From Bradyrhizobium sp. CB1717 (GTDB lineage: Bacteria; Pseudomonadota; Alphaproteobacteria; Rhizobiales; Xanthobacteraceae): a stretch of DNA of 64,000 nucleotides. Of the stretch, positions 8,372 through 18,100 are shown piece by piece (within the stretch, counting starts at the first letter, position 1; each line of letters starts with the position of its first letter). The notes below the pieces were generated by a model. The model was not told where the DNA came from, ran no database searches, and worked only from the letters and a program-made list of their open reading frames with translations. The translations under genes were made by a program, and so were the position numbers. The stretch lies in the NCBI RefSeq assembly GCF_029714325.1, contig NZ_CP121666.1, positions 6,851,001 to 6,915,000 of the forward strand, read 5' to 3'.

Positions 8372-8744
8372 AATCTCGCCCCAGCTCCCGCTTGTACGAC
8401 GCGTAGTTCGGCTGATCCACGGCCAGCTTGTCCATCGTGGTCGCCCACAGATGCTCGGCGAGCCCCGGCGTCGCCAAATCGACCTCGCCCCTGGCGATGC
8501 GCTCCGCAAGCACGCGGTTGAGCTCGGTCACCGAGCCGTCGACGCCGAGCAGCGCGCGCAGGCGCTCCACCTCCTTCGCTTCGCTCCCCTCCTCCTGCGT
8601 CAGCTGCCGCGTAACGAGCTCGAGGATGTTGATGGCGACGCGCAGCTTGAAGGCCTGATGGCCGGAGATCAGCGGCGTGATGTCGCTGCGGAGGAAGTCG
8701 GCGACTGACTTGGTCAGCTCGATCGGTGTCGGTTCGTCCTGCAT
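8367..8744 (-). CDS. DUF6285 (LvaB-like) small protein, 125 aa
   Basis: A small, mostly helical soluble protein with no signal peptide. The segment ITPLISGHQAFKLRVAINIL followed by an acidic EEGSEAKEVERL stretch is what I recognise as the DUF6285 family. It begins 3 bp after the stop of the APH-family kinase gene, and this pairing is widespread. In the Pseudomonas putida levulinate operon, the small LvaB acts with the kinase LvaA on 4-hydroxyvaleryl-CoA, and I infer an equivalent kinase partner here. The C-terminal codons and the TAG stop lie inside the palindromic repeat at 8285-8371, so the extreme C-terminus may vary among relatives. Confidence 0.75.
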   Translation of the reverse strand: MQDEPTPIELTKSVADFLRSDITPLISGHQAFKLRVAINILELVTRQLTQEEGSEAKEVERLRALLGVDGSVTELNRVLAERIARGEVDLATPGLAEHLWATTMDKLAVDQPNYASYKRELGRDS

Positions 8745-8747
8745 GCG

Positions 8748-9734
8748 TCAACTCCCGCGCGGCGCCAAGAGCCGCAACAGATCGATCTCGGTCTCGGAGG
8801 CGCGGCGGCCGATCATGGCGCGCTCCATGGAATGGTCCGGACCCTCGCGAAACCGCTGCATCATGCCGCCGCACATGATGCCCCAGCGCAGCGTCCCCAT
8901 CACTTCCCAGAACTTTACGCGCGCGGGATCGACTTTTCGGCCTGCCGCCTCGTAGCCCGCGAACAGCTCCTCGCGTGAGCCAAAACCGCCGACGGGCTTG
9001 TCGATCTCGCCGAAGCGCCAGGAGTTGACGCAGACCCAGCCGAGATCCTCCATGGGGTCGCCGAGATGGGCCAGCTCCCAGTCGAGCACGGCGCGGACGC
9101 CGTCGACGCCGATGATGAGATTGCCGTTGCGGAAATCGCCGTGCACCAGCGTGGTCTCGACTGAGGGGCCGGGATCGTGGTCGCGCAGCCAGCGCAACGC
9201 CAGCTCGAACACGGGTTTTGGCCAATTCAGGCTGCGATAGTCGCGCTCGAACTCAGAGATCTCCTGGGTCGCGCCGCGGCTGCGCAGCTCGGGCAATTTG
9301 TCCTGCGGCAGCCTGTGCAGGCCCGCGAGAATGCCGCCGATCTGCCGTGCGAGCAGCGGCCGCGCCGCGGCAAACTCCTCATCGCGAAGAATCTTGCGCG
9401 CGATGGTCTCGCCCTCGACCCGCTGCATGATGAAGCCGGTGCCGAGATCGTCCTCGGCCGTCAGCACATGCATCACGCGCGGCGACGGCACACCGGCTTC
9501 AAAGGCAAGCTGCATCAGCTGCGCTTCGGCGGCGAGGCCTGCCGCGCGCGTCGGCGCGGCACCATAGCCTTTCGGCGAGCGGCGCAGGATCGCGCCGATC
9601 GGCCCCTTGGGATGCACGATGTCGAAGCGCCAGGTCTCCTGGCTGGCGCCGCCGGAGAGTTTTGCCGCGCCGGTGACGCCGGTCGCGCCCTTGCACCAGC
9701 GCTGAACGCTGCGGGAAAGCTCCGTCTCGATCAT
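8748..9734 (-). CDS. APH-family phosphotransferase (LvaA / ACAD10-11 kinase-domain type), 328 aa
   Basis: The protein-kinase-like APH fold is visible. The catalytic loop LVHGDFRNGNL has H198, D200 and N205, and VLDWELAHLGDP carries the metal-binding D218. FIMQRVEGETI lies near 101-111. The sequence resembles the kinase domain of ACAD10/11 and bacterial LvaA more than antibiotic kinases, so the likely substrate is a hydroxyacyl-CoA. It overlaps the upstream PaaG-type crotonase by 4 bp (ATGA) and precedes the DUF6285 gene by 3 bp: a tightly coupled three-gene unit. An ACAD10/11-type dehydrogenase lies at 12315-13592. Substrate identity is inferred. Confidence 0.85.
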   Translation of the reverse strand: MIETELSRSVQRWCKGATGVTGAAKLSGGASQETWRFDIVHPKGPIGAILRRSPKGYGAAPTRAAGLAAEAQLMQLAFEAGVPSPRVMHVLTAEDDLGTGFIMQRVEGETIARKILRDEEFAAARPLLARQIGGILAGLHRLPQDKLPELRSRGATQEISEFERDYRSLNWPKPVFELALRWLRDHDPGPSVETTLVHGDFRNGNLIIGVDGVRAVLDWELAHLGDPMEDLGWVCVNSWRFGEIDKPVGGFGSREELFAGYEAAGRKVDPARVKFWEVMGTLRWGIMCGGMMQRFREGPDHSMERAMIGRRASETEIDLLRLLAPRGS

Positions 9735-10519
9735 TTGCCCTTGAACTGCGCGGGACGCTTCTCAAGAAACGCGCCGACGCCCTCGCGAAAGTCCTGGGTG
9801 TCGCCGGCGCGGAGCTGGCACTGGAATTCGAGGTTGAGCTGGTCCTCGAAGGAATTTTCCGGGCTGTCCCAATAGAGCTTGCGGATCAGCGACAGCGCCA
9901 CCGTCGGGCCACTGGCGAGATCGCGCGCGAGCTTCATCGCCTCCTCCATCAGCACACCGTCGTCATAGACGCGGTTGACGAGGCCCCATTCCAGCGCCTT
10001 CTCGGCCGGCAGCCGTTCGCCCATCAGCGACAATTCGATCGAACGGGCACGGCCAATGAGGCGCGGCAGCAGCCAGGTCGAGCCGCAATCAGGCACGAGG
10101 CCGATGCGCCGGAACGCTTGAAGAAAGTAAGAGGACCGCGCGCACAGAATCATGTCGCCGAGCAGCGCGAAGCTCATGCCGGCGCCGGCAGCCGGGCCAT
10201 TGACCGCCGTGATGATCGGGCAGTGCAGGTTGCGGATGCGGCGCAGGAAGGGATGAAAGCCGGTCTCCAGTGTCAGGCCGGCCTTGGTCTTCTTCGACTG
10301 GTTGTTGCGGCCCTGCAGATTCGCGCCGGTGCAGAAGGCGCGGCCCGCGCCGGTCAGCACGATGCAGCGCACCTCGTCCTTCTTCTCCTCGATCGTGTCG
10401 AGCGCCTCGGCAAGCCCGCCGAGCATGTCGATGGAGACCGCGTTCATCACCTCCTGATGGTCGAGCTTGAGGATCGCGACCGAGCCATCGAAATCGAGCG
10501 TGACGTGTTTGAACTGCAT
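9731..10519 (-). CDS. PaaG-type enoyl-CoA hydratase/isomerase, 262 aa
   Basis: This is a crotonase-fold protein with FCTGANLQG (about 62-70) and NGPAAGAGMSFALLGD (about 107-122). Neither hydratase glutamate is present. Instead the active site reads FLQAFRRIGLVPDCGSTWLL, with D144 at the position of the catalytic aspartate of PaaG and delta3,delta2-enoyl-CoA isomerases. Double-bond isomerisation of an unsaturated acyl-CoA, or epoxide/oxepin isomerisation, is therefore more likely than hydration. It is the first gene of a minus-strand unit with the APH kinase (4-bp overlap) and the DUF6285 protein. Confidence 0.87.
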   Translation of the reverse strand: MQFKHVTLDFDGSVAILKLDHQEVMNAVSIDMLGGLAEALDTIEEKKDEVRCIVLTGAGRAFCTGANLQGRNNQSKKTKAGLTLETGFHPFLRRIRNLHCPIITAVNGPAAGAGMSFALLGDMILCARSSYFLQAFRRIGLVPDCGSTWLLPRLIGRARSIELSLMGERLPAEKALEWGLVNRVYDDGVLMEEAMKLARDLASGPTVALSLIRKLYWDSPENSFEDQLNLEFQCQLRAGDTQDFREGVGAFLEKRPAQFKGK

Positions 10520-10679
10520 TGTTTCCTCGTCAGTTGCGGCCTGCGTCAGTTTCGCAGACCGGAATTACTTTTTGCCGGGGCGCATATTTGATTTTTGGCG
10601 CGGTCTTGTCCATGGTGACGAAAGCATACCCCACCGTCATATCGCACGATCTTGCGCGCACCGGCTGACGCGCGCCATA

Positions 10680-10731
10680 CCAAGAAACCTTGCCAAGAAA
10701 CCTTGCCAAGAAACCTTGCCAAGAAACCTCG
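10680..10731. repeat. Four tandem copies of a 13-bp unit
   Basis: CCAAGAAACCTTG is repeated head to tail at 10680-10692, 10693-10705, 10706-10718 and 10719-10731; the last copy has CTCG instead of CTTG. A decayed CCAGGAAACGCG follows at about 10738, next to the SDR start codon. The array lies in the leader of the SDR gene, 20-70 bp before its ATG. Confidence 0.95.
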
Positions 10732-10751
10732 CCAGGACCAGGAAACGCGCC

Positions 10752-11531
10752 ATGAACATTTTCGACCTCTCCGGCCGCGTCGCCGTGATCACCGGCGGCA
10801 ATGGCGGCATCGGGCTCGGCATCGCACAGGCGCTTGCCGGTCAGGGCTGCAACGTCTCGATCTGGGGCCGCAATGCTGACAAGAACAAGGCTGCTGCCGC
10901 GAGCATGGCGGGGCTGTCAGGCAAGGTGGATACCCGCGTTTGCGACGTCACCGATCCAGCTTCCGTGAATGCCGCGATGAAGGCCACGCTCGACACCTTC
11001 GGCCGGGTCGACGGCTGCTTCGCCAATGCCGGCATCGGCGGCGGTGGCCGGCGCTCCTTCATCGAGCGCACCGATGAGGAATGGCGCACGATGTTTGCGA
11101 CCAATCTCGACGGCGTCTTCCACGCGTTCCAGGCCGCCGCGAAACACATGACCGAGCGCGCCAATGCCGGCGATCCCTTCGGCCGGCTGGTTGCGACCTC
11201 GAGCCTCGCCTCGATCTTCGGCACCGCGCGCAACGAGCACTATGCCGCGACCAAGGCCGCGATCAACGCGCTGGTGCGCGCGCTCGGCGTCGAGCTGGCG
11301 CGCCACGGCGTTACCGCGAATGCGATCCTGCCCGGCTGGATCAAGAGCGACATGACATCAGGTCTCATGGCCAACGAGAAATTCGTCGCCAACGTGATGC
11401 CGCGGATTCCGCAGCGCCGCTTCGGGGAAGCCTCCGATTTCGGCGGCATCGCCGTATACCTGATGAGCAAGGCGTCGTCGTATCACACCGCGGACACGTT
11501 CGTGATCGACGGCGGATATACGGCGTTTTGA
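10752..11531 (+). CDS. SDR family oxidoreductase, 259 aa
   Basis: A classical short-chain dehydrogenase. The cofactor motif TGGNGGIG is at residues 14-21, NAGIGGGG near 92-99, and the full catalytic set is S150, Y164 and K168 (YAATK), followed by PGWIKSDMT. NAD(P)-dependent oxidation of a hydroxy group or reduction of a ketone is expected. The start MNIFDLSGRV at 10752 is the only one consistent with the family; upstream in-frame starts would translate the 13-bp tandem repeats. It is divergent from the PaaG/kinase/DUF6285 unit and could supply a ketone-reducing step comparable to LvaD, which is inference. Confidence 0.9.
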   Translation: MNIFDLSGRVAVITGGNGGIGLGIAQALAGQGCNVSIWGRNADKNKAAAASMAGLSGKVDTRVCDVTDPASVNAAMKATLDTFGRVDGCFANAGIGGGGRRSFIERTDEEWRTMFATNLDGVFHAFQAAAKHMTERANAGDPFGRLVATSSLASIFGTARNEHYAATKAAINALVRALGVELARHGVTANAILPGWIKSDMTSGLMANEKFVANVMPRIPQRRFGEASDFGGIAVYLMSKASSYHTADTFVIDGGYTAF

Positions 11532-11536
11532 CGCCC

Positions 11537-11618
11537 GTAGCCCGGATGGAGCGAAGCGTAATCCGGGATTTCCAGAAGCAAGCAAGACCCGGATTACGCT
11601 GCGCTCCATCCGGGCTAC
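11537..11618. repeat. Intergenic palindromic repeat, GTAGCCCGGATGGAGCG family
   Basis: GTAGCCCGGATGGAGCGAAG pairs with GCTCCATCCGGGCTAC, with inner GTAATCCGGG / CCCGGATTACG. A variant copy is at 30200-30269 and a half copy at about 229-251. Confidence 0.9.
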
Positions 11619-11640
11619 AAACTCTGAGGGGAATGGGCAA

Positions 11641-12021
11641 ATGTTCTCGCACATCATGATCGGCACCAACGATCTCGACAAGGCCAAGGCGTTCTACGAC
11701 AGCCTGCTGAGCACGCTCGAGGTGCGGCCGGCCAAGGTCGACGGCCATCGCATCTTCTACTTCACCAAGACCGGCGTGTTCTCGGTGACGAGGCCGATCA
11801 ACGGCGAGCCGGCGACCTGTGCGAACGGCGGCACCATCGGCTTTGCCGCCAACTCGCCGGAGCAGGTCGACAAATGGCACGCAGCCGGCATCGCCGCCGG
11901 CGGAACGCCGATTGAAAATCCGCCCGGCATCCGCGAGGGCGCGGGGAACAAGCTCTATCTCGCCTATTTGCGCGACCTCGACGGCAACAAGATCTGCGCG
12001 ATGCACCGAATGCCGGCTTGA
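11641..12021 (+). CDS. VOC (glyoxalase/bleomycin-resistance) family protein, 126 aa
   Basis: A single VOC domain pair starts with MFSHIMIGTNDLDKAKAFYD, the usual first beta-alpha unit, and ends with YLRDLDGNKICAMH, the usual last strand. Likely metal ligands are H4 at the start of the first strand and an acidic residue near the end. VOC proteins include glyoxalases, epimerases and ring-cleaving dioxygenases, and the substrate cannot be assigned here. It sits between an SDR and an ACAD10/11-type dehydrogenase on the same strand, but repeats on both sides suggest it may be transcribed separately. GAGGGGAATGGGCAA before the ATG is a plausible ribosome-binding site. Confidence 0.85.
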   Translation: MFSHIMIGTNDLDKAKAFYDSLLSTLEVRPAKVDGHRIFYFTKTGVFSVTRPINGEPATCANGGTIGFAANSPEQVDKWHAAGIAAGGTPIENPPGIREGAGNKLYLAYLRDLDGNKICAMHRMPA

Positions 12022-12039
12022 GACCGACCGGACTCTCCT

Positions 12040-12127
12040 CGTCATTGCGAGGAGCTCCTGCGACGAAGCAATCCAGACTGCCGCCGCGGTAAAGATACTG
12101 GATTGCTTCGCTGCGCTCGCAATGACG
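12040..12127. repeat. Intergenic palindromic repeat, CATTGCGAG family
   Basis: CGTCATTGCGAGGAGC at the left, GCGCTCGCAATGACG at the right, and inner AAGCAATCCAG / CTGGATTGCTT. It belongs to the five-copy family listed at 8186-8272. Confidence 0.9.
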
Positions 12128-12314
12128 GAGTCCTGGGGATCGGACGGCGCTCCAGCCCACTTGCGCGCCGCCCCCCATTCAAACAACATTTCAAACGCTC
12201 TCGCGAAATTCCATCGCGTGGCAATGGCCCCACGTGAAAAATACGCGCTCGCACTTTGGCGTCGCTACGACTATTCTGCCGGCCAACGCGAACTCAGCGC
12301 CCCCGGGAGGACCA

Positions 12315-13592
<1,278 letters not shown>

Positions 13593-13621
13593 CGCGTCGC
13601 CTCTCCCCGCTCGGGAAGAGC

Positions 13622-13717
13622 CGTAGGGTGGGCAAAGGCGCGCACTTCGCGCGCCGTGCCCACCAGCTGCGGCCGGCGCAAGACGTGGTGGGCACGCTTC
13701 GCTTTGCCCACCCTACG
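13622..13717. repeat. Intergenic palindromic repeat, GTGGGCAAAG family
   Basis: CGTAGGGTGGGCAAAGGCGC pairs with GCTTTGCCCACCCTACG, with inner CCGTGCCCACC / GGTGGGCACG. It lies in the gap between the convergent ACAD10/11-type dehydrogenase and GST genes. Confidence 0.9.
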
Positions 13718-13776
13718 AGACTGAGATCGCAGTGAGATCTGTACCCCCTCACCCGGAATCCGCAGTTTCAATTCCG

Positions 13777-13802
13777 ACCTCTCCCCGCAAGCGGGGAGAG
13801 GT
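13777..13802. repeat. Perfect 12-bp hairpin between convergent genes
   Basis: ACCTCTCCCCGC and GCGGGGAGAGGT are exact inverted copies separated by AA. The hairpin lies 16 bp beyond the GST stop codon. There is no T-tract on either side, so intrinsic termination is possible but not assured. The flanking CCCTCACCCGG text resembles half of the element at 41491-41648. Confidence 0.7.
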
Positions 13803-13817
13803 GAAGAAGCAACCGCC

Positions 13818-14693
13818 CTACGTCGCGGCCTCGAGCTTGTCCTGCGTCTTCGTCTCGAAATCGCCGGCGTCGTGGCGCTCGTGGAGCTGGCTGGCGGGAT
13901 CGCCGGAGACGCGGTTGACCATGCGGCCGCGCTTCACGGCCGGACGCTTGGCGATCTGGTCGGTCCAGCGCTGCACGTGCTTGTAGTCCTGCACGGAGAG
14001 GAATTCGCCGGCGCCGTAGACCAGCCCCTTGGCGAGCGCGCCGTACCAGGGCCACACCGCGATATCGGCGATGGTGTACTCGTTGCCTGCGAGATATTCG
14101 TTGTCGGCAAGGCGACGGTCGAGCACGTCGAGCTGGCGCTTGGTCTCCATGGCGAAGCGGTCGATGGCATATTCAATCTTGAACGGCGCATAGGCGTAGA
14201 AATGGCCGAAGCCGCCGCCGAGATAGGGCGCGCTGCCCATCTGCCAGAACAGCCAGGACATCGCTTCGGTGCGGGTCTTGATGTCCTTCGGCAGGAAGGC
14301 GCCGAACTTCTCGGCGAGGTAGAACAGGATCGAGCCGGACTCGAACACACGGATCGGCTCCGGGCCGGAGCGATCCATCAGCGCGGGAATTTTCGAGTTC
14401 GGGTTGATGTCGACAAAGCCGCTGCCGAACTGGTCGCCATTGCCGATCCTGATCAGCCAGGCGTCGTATTCGGCGCCCTTGTGGCCGAGCGCCAGCAGCT
14501 CCTCCAGCATCACCGTGACCTTCACCCCGTTCGGGGTCGCCAGCGAATAGAGCTGGAGCGGATGCTTGCCGACCGGCAGCTCCTTGTCGTGGGTGGGGCC
14601 GGCGATCGGGCGGTTGATGCTGGCGAACTGCCCGCCATTCTCCTTGTTCCAGGTCCAGACTTTGGGCGGCTCGTAGGCGGGGGCGTCGGTCAT
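13818..14693 (-). CDS. yghU: YghU-type glutathione S-transferase / disulfide-bond oxidoreductase, 291 aa
   Basis: The N-terminal extension VWTWNKENGGQFASINRP followed by LYSLATPNGVKVTVMLEEL is diagnostic of the YghU/Nu-class GSTs. These are glutathione-dependent enzymes with disulfide-bond reductase and peroxidase activity. The thioredoxin-like domain ends near KIPALMDRSG and ESGSILFYLAEKFG; the helical C-terminal domain includes NEYTIADIAVWPWYG. The length fits YghU of about 290 aa. It starts at the ATG at 14693. The downstream gap to the convergent dehydrogenase holds a perfect hairpin and a palindromic repeat. A role in oxidant or electrophile defence next to the monooxygenases is possible but not shown. 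Confidence 0.9.
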   Translation of the reverse strand: MTDAPAYEPPKVWTWNKENGGQFASINRPIAGPTHDKELPVGKHPLQLYSLATPNGVKVTVMLEELLALGHKGAEYDAWLIRIGNGDQFGSGFVDINPNSKIPALMDRSGPEPIRVFESGSILFYLAEKFGAFLPKDIKTRTEAMSWLFWQMGSAPYLGGGFGHFYAYAPFKIEYAIDRFAMETKRQLDVLDRRLADNEYLAGNEYTIADIAVWPWYGALAKGLVYGAGEFLSVQDYKHVQRWTDQIAKRPAVKRGRMVNRVSGDPASQLHERHDAGDFETKTQDKLEAAT

Positions 14694-14817
14694 GCGGGGC
14701 TCCGGCGGAAAGATGCGCCTGCATTAATTAGCGCTGGGATGGCCGATGACAAGGGCGCGGAAATGCAGGGATGGCCGAGGACCCTCGCCGTTTTGGAATG
14801 GCCCGCCTCTCCCCCAC

Positions 14818-14922
14818 GTCATTCCGGGGGCACCCGGAGGGTGACCCCGGAATCCATCAGGCCTCATGAATGCTCGGAGAAATGGATTCCGGGCTCGCCG
14901 CTCCGCGACGCCCCGGAATGAC
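14818..14922. repeat. Intergenic palindromic repeat, GTCATTCCGGGG family
   Basis: GTCATTCCGGGGGCACCCGG at the left and GCGACGCCCCGGAATGAC at the right enclose inner CCGGAATCCAT / ATGGATTCCGG arms. It lies just beyond the 3' end of the flavin monooxygenase gene. Confidence 0.88.
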
Positions 14923-14939
14923 GGCCGAAAGAGCCGGGC

Positions 14940-16598
14940 TCAAAACGCGGCCGCAGTCAGTCCCTGCTCCGCCCGCCCCAGCAAAAATCCCTCATACCCC
15001 TTCGCCGCGACCTCGTCGCAGATCCGCCGGTAGGTGCCGACGCCGCCGATATAGGGCATGAAGATGCGCGGCTTGCCGGGGATGTTGGCGCCCATGTACC
15101 AGGAATTGGCCCGCGGATAGAGTGTGCCCTGGGCCACCTCGTTGACGTGCGCGACCCATTTTTCCTCCGCGTCCCTGCCCGCTTCGATGGTCGCAAGGCC
15201 GCGCTTGCGCATGTTGGTCAGGCAATCGGCGATCCAGTCGACATGCTGCTCGATCGACACGATCATGTTCGACAGCACCGACGGACTGCCGGGCCCGGTG
15301 ACGATGAAGAGGTTTGGAAAGCCGGCGCTCATCAGCCCGAGATAGGTCTTTGGGCCTTCCGCCCATTTCTGGTTCAAGGTCCAACCCTCCCGGCCGCGAA
15401 TGTCGATCTTCGCAACCGATCCGGTCATGGCATCGAAGCCGGTGGCCAGCACCAGCGCGTCGACCTCGTGATCCTTCCCCGCGACGCGAACCGCATGCGC
15501 GGTGATCTCCTCGATCGGCGTTGTCTTGATGTCGACCAGCGAGACGTTCGGCCGGTTGAAGGTGGCGAAATAATCCGTGTCGATACAGATGCGCTTGGTC
15601 CCGATCGGATGGCTGTTCGGCTGCAGCAGCTTTGCGGCCGCCGGGTCCTTGACGATCTCCGCGATCTTGCCACGTACGAAATCCGCGGCGGTGTCATTCG
15701 CAGTTCGGTCGAGGCCCAGATTGTTGTAGGCATACATGAAGGTGAGACCGCCGTGCTCCCAACGCTTCTCGTATTTGCCGCGCCTGGTATCGTCGCTGTC
15801 GTCGAGCGCGCCCCGATCGGGCTGCTCTGCAAAAATGCCGTTGCGCGCGACCTCGCGGGCGAAGCGGCGGATCTCCGGATAGTTCTTGCGGAACGCATCG
15901 CGGTCCCCGGCGGAGAGCGCGGCGTTGCGGGCGGGAATCGAGAAGTTCGCGGTGCGCTGAAATACGGTGAGATGTTTCGCCTGCTCGGCGATGATGGGCG
16001 CGGACTGGATGCCTGACGATCCAGTGCCGATCAGGCCGACGCACAGGCCGGTGAAGTCCACGGGCTCATGCGGCCAGTTGCCGGTGTGGTAGACGGGGCC
16101 CTTGAAGTTTTCGAGGCCGTTGATGTCGGGCTTGCGCGCGTTGGAAAGGCAGCCGGTGGCGAGCACGATGAATTTGGCTTCGACCGTTTTGCCGTCGGAG
16201 ATCGTCACCGACCAGCGCTTGCCGCGCTCATCGAACACGGCGCGTTCGACGCGCGTGTCGAACTGGATGTCGCGGCGCAGATCGAAACGGTCGGCGACAT
16301 GGTTGGCGTATTTCAAGATCTCTGCTTGCGGCGCGTAACGCTCGCTCCAGTCCCATTCCTGCTGGAGCTCCTCGGAGAAGGAGTAGGAATATTGCATGCT
16401 CTCGACATCGCAGCGCGCGCCGGGATAGCGGTTCCAGTACCAGGTGCCGCCGACGCCACTGCCCTGCTCGTAGACGCGCGCCGAGAGGCCGAGCCTGCGC
16501 AGGCGATACAGCATGTACATGCCGGCAAAGCCCGCGCCGACGACGACAACATCGTAGGTCTCCGCGGCCTCGGACGGACTCGACTGCGTTGGCGACAT
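14940..16598 (-). CDS. Flavin-containing monooxygenase, Baeyer-Villiger type, 552 aa
   Basis: This protein should use FAD, NADPH and O2 to insert one oxygen into a ketone or hydroxylate its substrate. The FAD-binding motif VVVGAGFAG is at about residues 18-26, GVGGTWYWNRYPGARCD at 48-64, and the Baeyer-Villiger fingerprint FxGxxxHxxxWP at 165-176 (FKGPVYHTGNWP). The NADPH motif GLIGTGSSG is at about 188-196. The start MSPTQSSPS at 16598 has GAGGGAGCG upstream; an extension to 16673 is unsupported. It is divergent from the nitronate monooxygenase. Typical substrates are cyclic ketones, steroids or aryl ketones, but none can be chosen from sequence. Confidence 0.92.
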   Translation of the reverse strand: MSPTQSSPSEAAETYDVVVVGAGFAGMYMLYRLRRLGLSARVYEQGSGVGGTWYWNRYPGARCDVESMQYSYSFSEELQQEWDWSERYAPQAEILKYANHVADRFDLRRDIQFDTRVERAVFDERGKRWSVTISDGKTVEAKFIVLATGCLSNARKPDINGLENFKGPVYHTGNWPHEPVDFTGLCVGLIGTGSSGIQSAPIIAEQAKHLTVFQRTANFSIPARNAALSAGDRDAFRKNYPEIRRFAREVARNGIFAEQPDRGALDDSDDTRRGKYEKRWEHGGLTFMYAYNNLGLDRTANDTAADFVRGKIAEIVKDPAAAKLLQPNSHPIGTKRICIDTDYFATFNRPNVSLVDIKTTPIEEITAHAVRVAGKDHEVDALVLATGFDAMTGSVAKIDIRGREGWTLNQKWAEGPKTYLGLMSAGFPNLFIVTGPGSPSVLSNMIVSIEQHVDWIADCLTNMRKRGLATIEAGRDAEEKWVAHVNEVAQGTLYPRANSWYMGANIPGKPRIFMPYIGGVGTYRRICDEVAAKGYEGFLLGRAEQGLTAAAF

Positions 16599-16851
16599 CG
16601 GTTGGCGCTCCCTCGTTGTTTTCTGTTGTTGTGCACCAGCATTCTCCGGGGCATGCCGAAGCGCAAGAGGCAAATCGGCAGGGCCAGGCTTGCTTATTTT
16701 GTGCAGCGGAATGGCTCAACCGGCACACGGCGCCTGCACGCAAGATGCGCGACCGAATCCGGCATGGCATCGCAGGCAATGATGAGCTAGCGTCGAACGG
16801 TCTTCGCAGCGAAAGCAACAACACCAACGCGAAGATGCCGGGGAGAGAGCC

Positions 16852-17985
16852 ATGAAATCGCCGATCTGCGACATGCTGGGCATCGAGTTCCCGCTGCTCG
16901 CCTTCAGCCATTGCCGCGATGTCGTCGCCGCCGTCAGCCGCGCCGGCGGCTTCGGCGTGTTAGGGGCCACCGTGCACACGCCCGACACGCTCGAACGCGA
17001 GCTGAAATGGATCGACGACCACGTCGACGGCAAGCCCTACGGCATCGACGTGCTGATCCCCGAGAACATCTCCACGGCGGGCGAGAAGGACGTCACCTGG
17101 AAGAGCCTGGAAGCGCGCGTGCCGCAAGAGCACCGCAACTACACGCGCGATCTTCTGAAGAAATACGATATCGAGCTGACCACCACTGACGTGGCAGACA
17201 ATCAGCCGCAGCCGTTCGACGGGAAGACCGCACTTCAACTGCTCGAGGTCTCCTTCGATCATCCGATCCGCCTGATCGCCAATGCGCTGGGCGTGCCGCC
17301 GAAGGCGATGATCGAGATGGGCAAGACGCACGGCGTGCCGGTGGCGGCGCTCGTCGGCGCCAAGGAGCACGCGCTGCGCCAGGTCGCGGCCGGCGTCGAC
17401 ATCCTCGTGGTGCAGGGCACCGAAGCCGGCGGCCATTGCGGCGAGGTCTCGACCATGGTGCTGGTGCCGGAGGTGATCAAGGCGATCAAGCCCATCCGCG
17501 ACGTGCCGGTGCTGGCGGCCGGCGGCATCATGACGGGGCGGCAGATGGCGGCCTGCATGGCGATGGGCGCGGCCGGCGCCTGGACCGGTTCGGTGTGGCT
17601 TGCGACGGTGGAGGCGGAGACCACGGAGATCTTCCGCGAGAAGATGATCGCAGCGTCCTCGCGTGACGCGGTGCGCTCGAAGGGACGCACCGGCAAGCCG
17701 GCACGGCAGCTCCGTTCCGTCTGGACCGATGCCTGGGACCGCGCGCCGGAGAGCCCCGGCGCGCTGCCGATGCCGCTGCAAAGCATCGTCAGCCGCGACG
17801 CCTTCAACGCGATCGATCGCGCGGCCGCAAGCGGCAACGCCAAGGCGCGCGACCTCGTCAGCTACTTCGTCGGCCAGGGCGTCGGGTTGATCGACAGCGT
17901 GAAGTCGGCGGGCGCGGTGGTGCAGGAGTTCAAGGAAGATTTTGCCGAAGCCGTCGAGCACATGAATGCGCTGGTGGCGGAGTGA
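16852..17985 (+). CDS. Nitronate monooxygenase family protein (FMN), 377 aa
   Basis: A TIM-barrel flavoprotein of the 2-nitropropane dioxygenase/NMO family. The start SPICDMLGIEFPLLAF and SRAGGFGVLGA match the N-terminal FMN-binding strands. VDILVVQGTEAGGHCGE carries the characteristic EAGGH, and VLAAGGIMTGRQMAACMAMGAAGAWTG is the phosphate-binding part. These proteins oxidise propionate 3-nitronate or related nitroalkanes; many in acyl-CoA clusters have unknown or enoyl-reductase-like roles. GGGGAGAGAGCC before the ATG is a strong ribosome-binding site. The divergent partner is a Baeyer-Villiger-type monooxygenase, with the thiolase-like gene following 115 bp downstream. Confidence 0.9.
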   Translation: MKSPICDMLGIEFPLLAFSHCRDVVAAVSRAGGFGVLGATVHTPDTLERELKWIDDHVDGKPYGIDVLIPENISTAGEKDVTWKSLEARVPQEHRNYTRDLLKKYDIELTTTDVADNQPQPFDGKTALQLLEVSFDHPIRLIANALGVPPKAMIEMGKTHGVPVAALVGAKEHALRQVAAGVDILVVQGTEAGGHCGEVSTMVLVPEVIKAIKPIRDVPVLAAGGIMTGRQMAACMAMGAAGAWTGSVWLATVEAETTEIFREKMIAASSRDAVRSKGRTGKPARQLRSVWTDAWDRAPESPGALPMPLQSIVSRDAFNAIDRAAASGNAKARDLVSYFVGQGVGLIDSVKSAGAVVQEFKEDFAEAVEHMNALVAE

Positions 17986-17994
17986 TGGCCCTCT

Positions 17995-18074
17995 CGTCAT
18001 TGCGAGCGCAGCGAAGCAATCCAGACTGCCTTTGTGGAAAGATCCTGGATTGCTTCGCTGCGCTCGCAATGACG
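17995..18074. repeat. Intergenic palindromic repeat, CATTGCGAGCGCAGCGAAGC family
   Basis: CGTCATTGCGAGCGCAGCGA pairs with TCGCTGCGCTCGCAATGACG, with inner CAATCCAG / CTGGATTG. It is the most symmetrical member of this family in the window. Confidence 0.93.
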
Positions 18075-18100
18075 AAACAACTGACATCGTGAATTGAAGC

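Noticed and set aside
10680..10731. Short regular repeats considered as a CRISPR array
   Set aside because: Units are 13 bp, directly adjacent without spacers, only four in number, and there are no cas genes.
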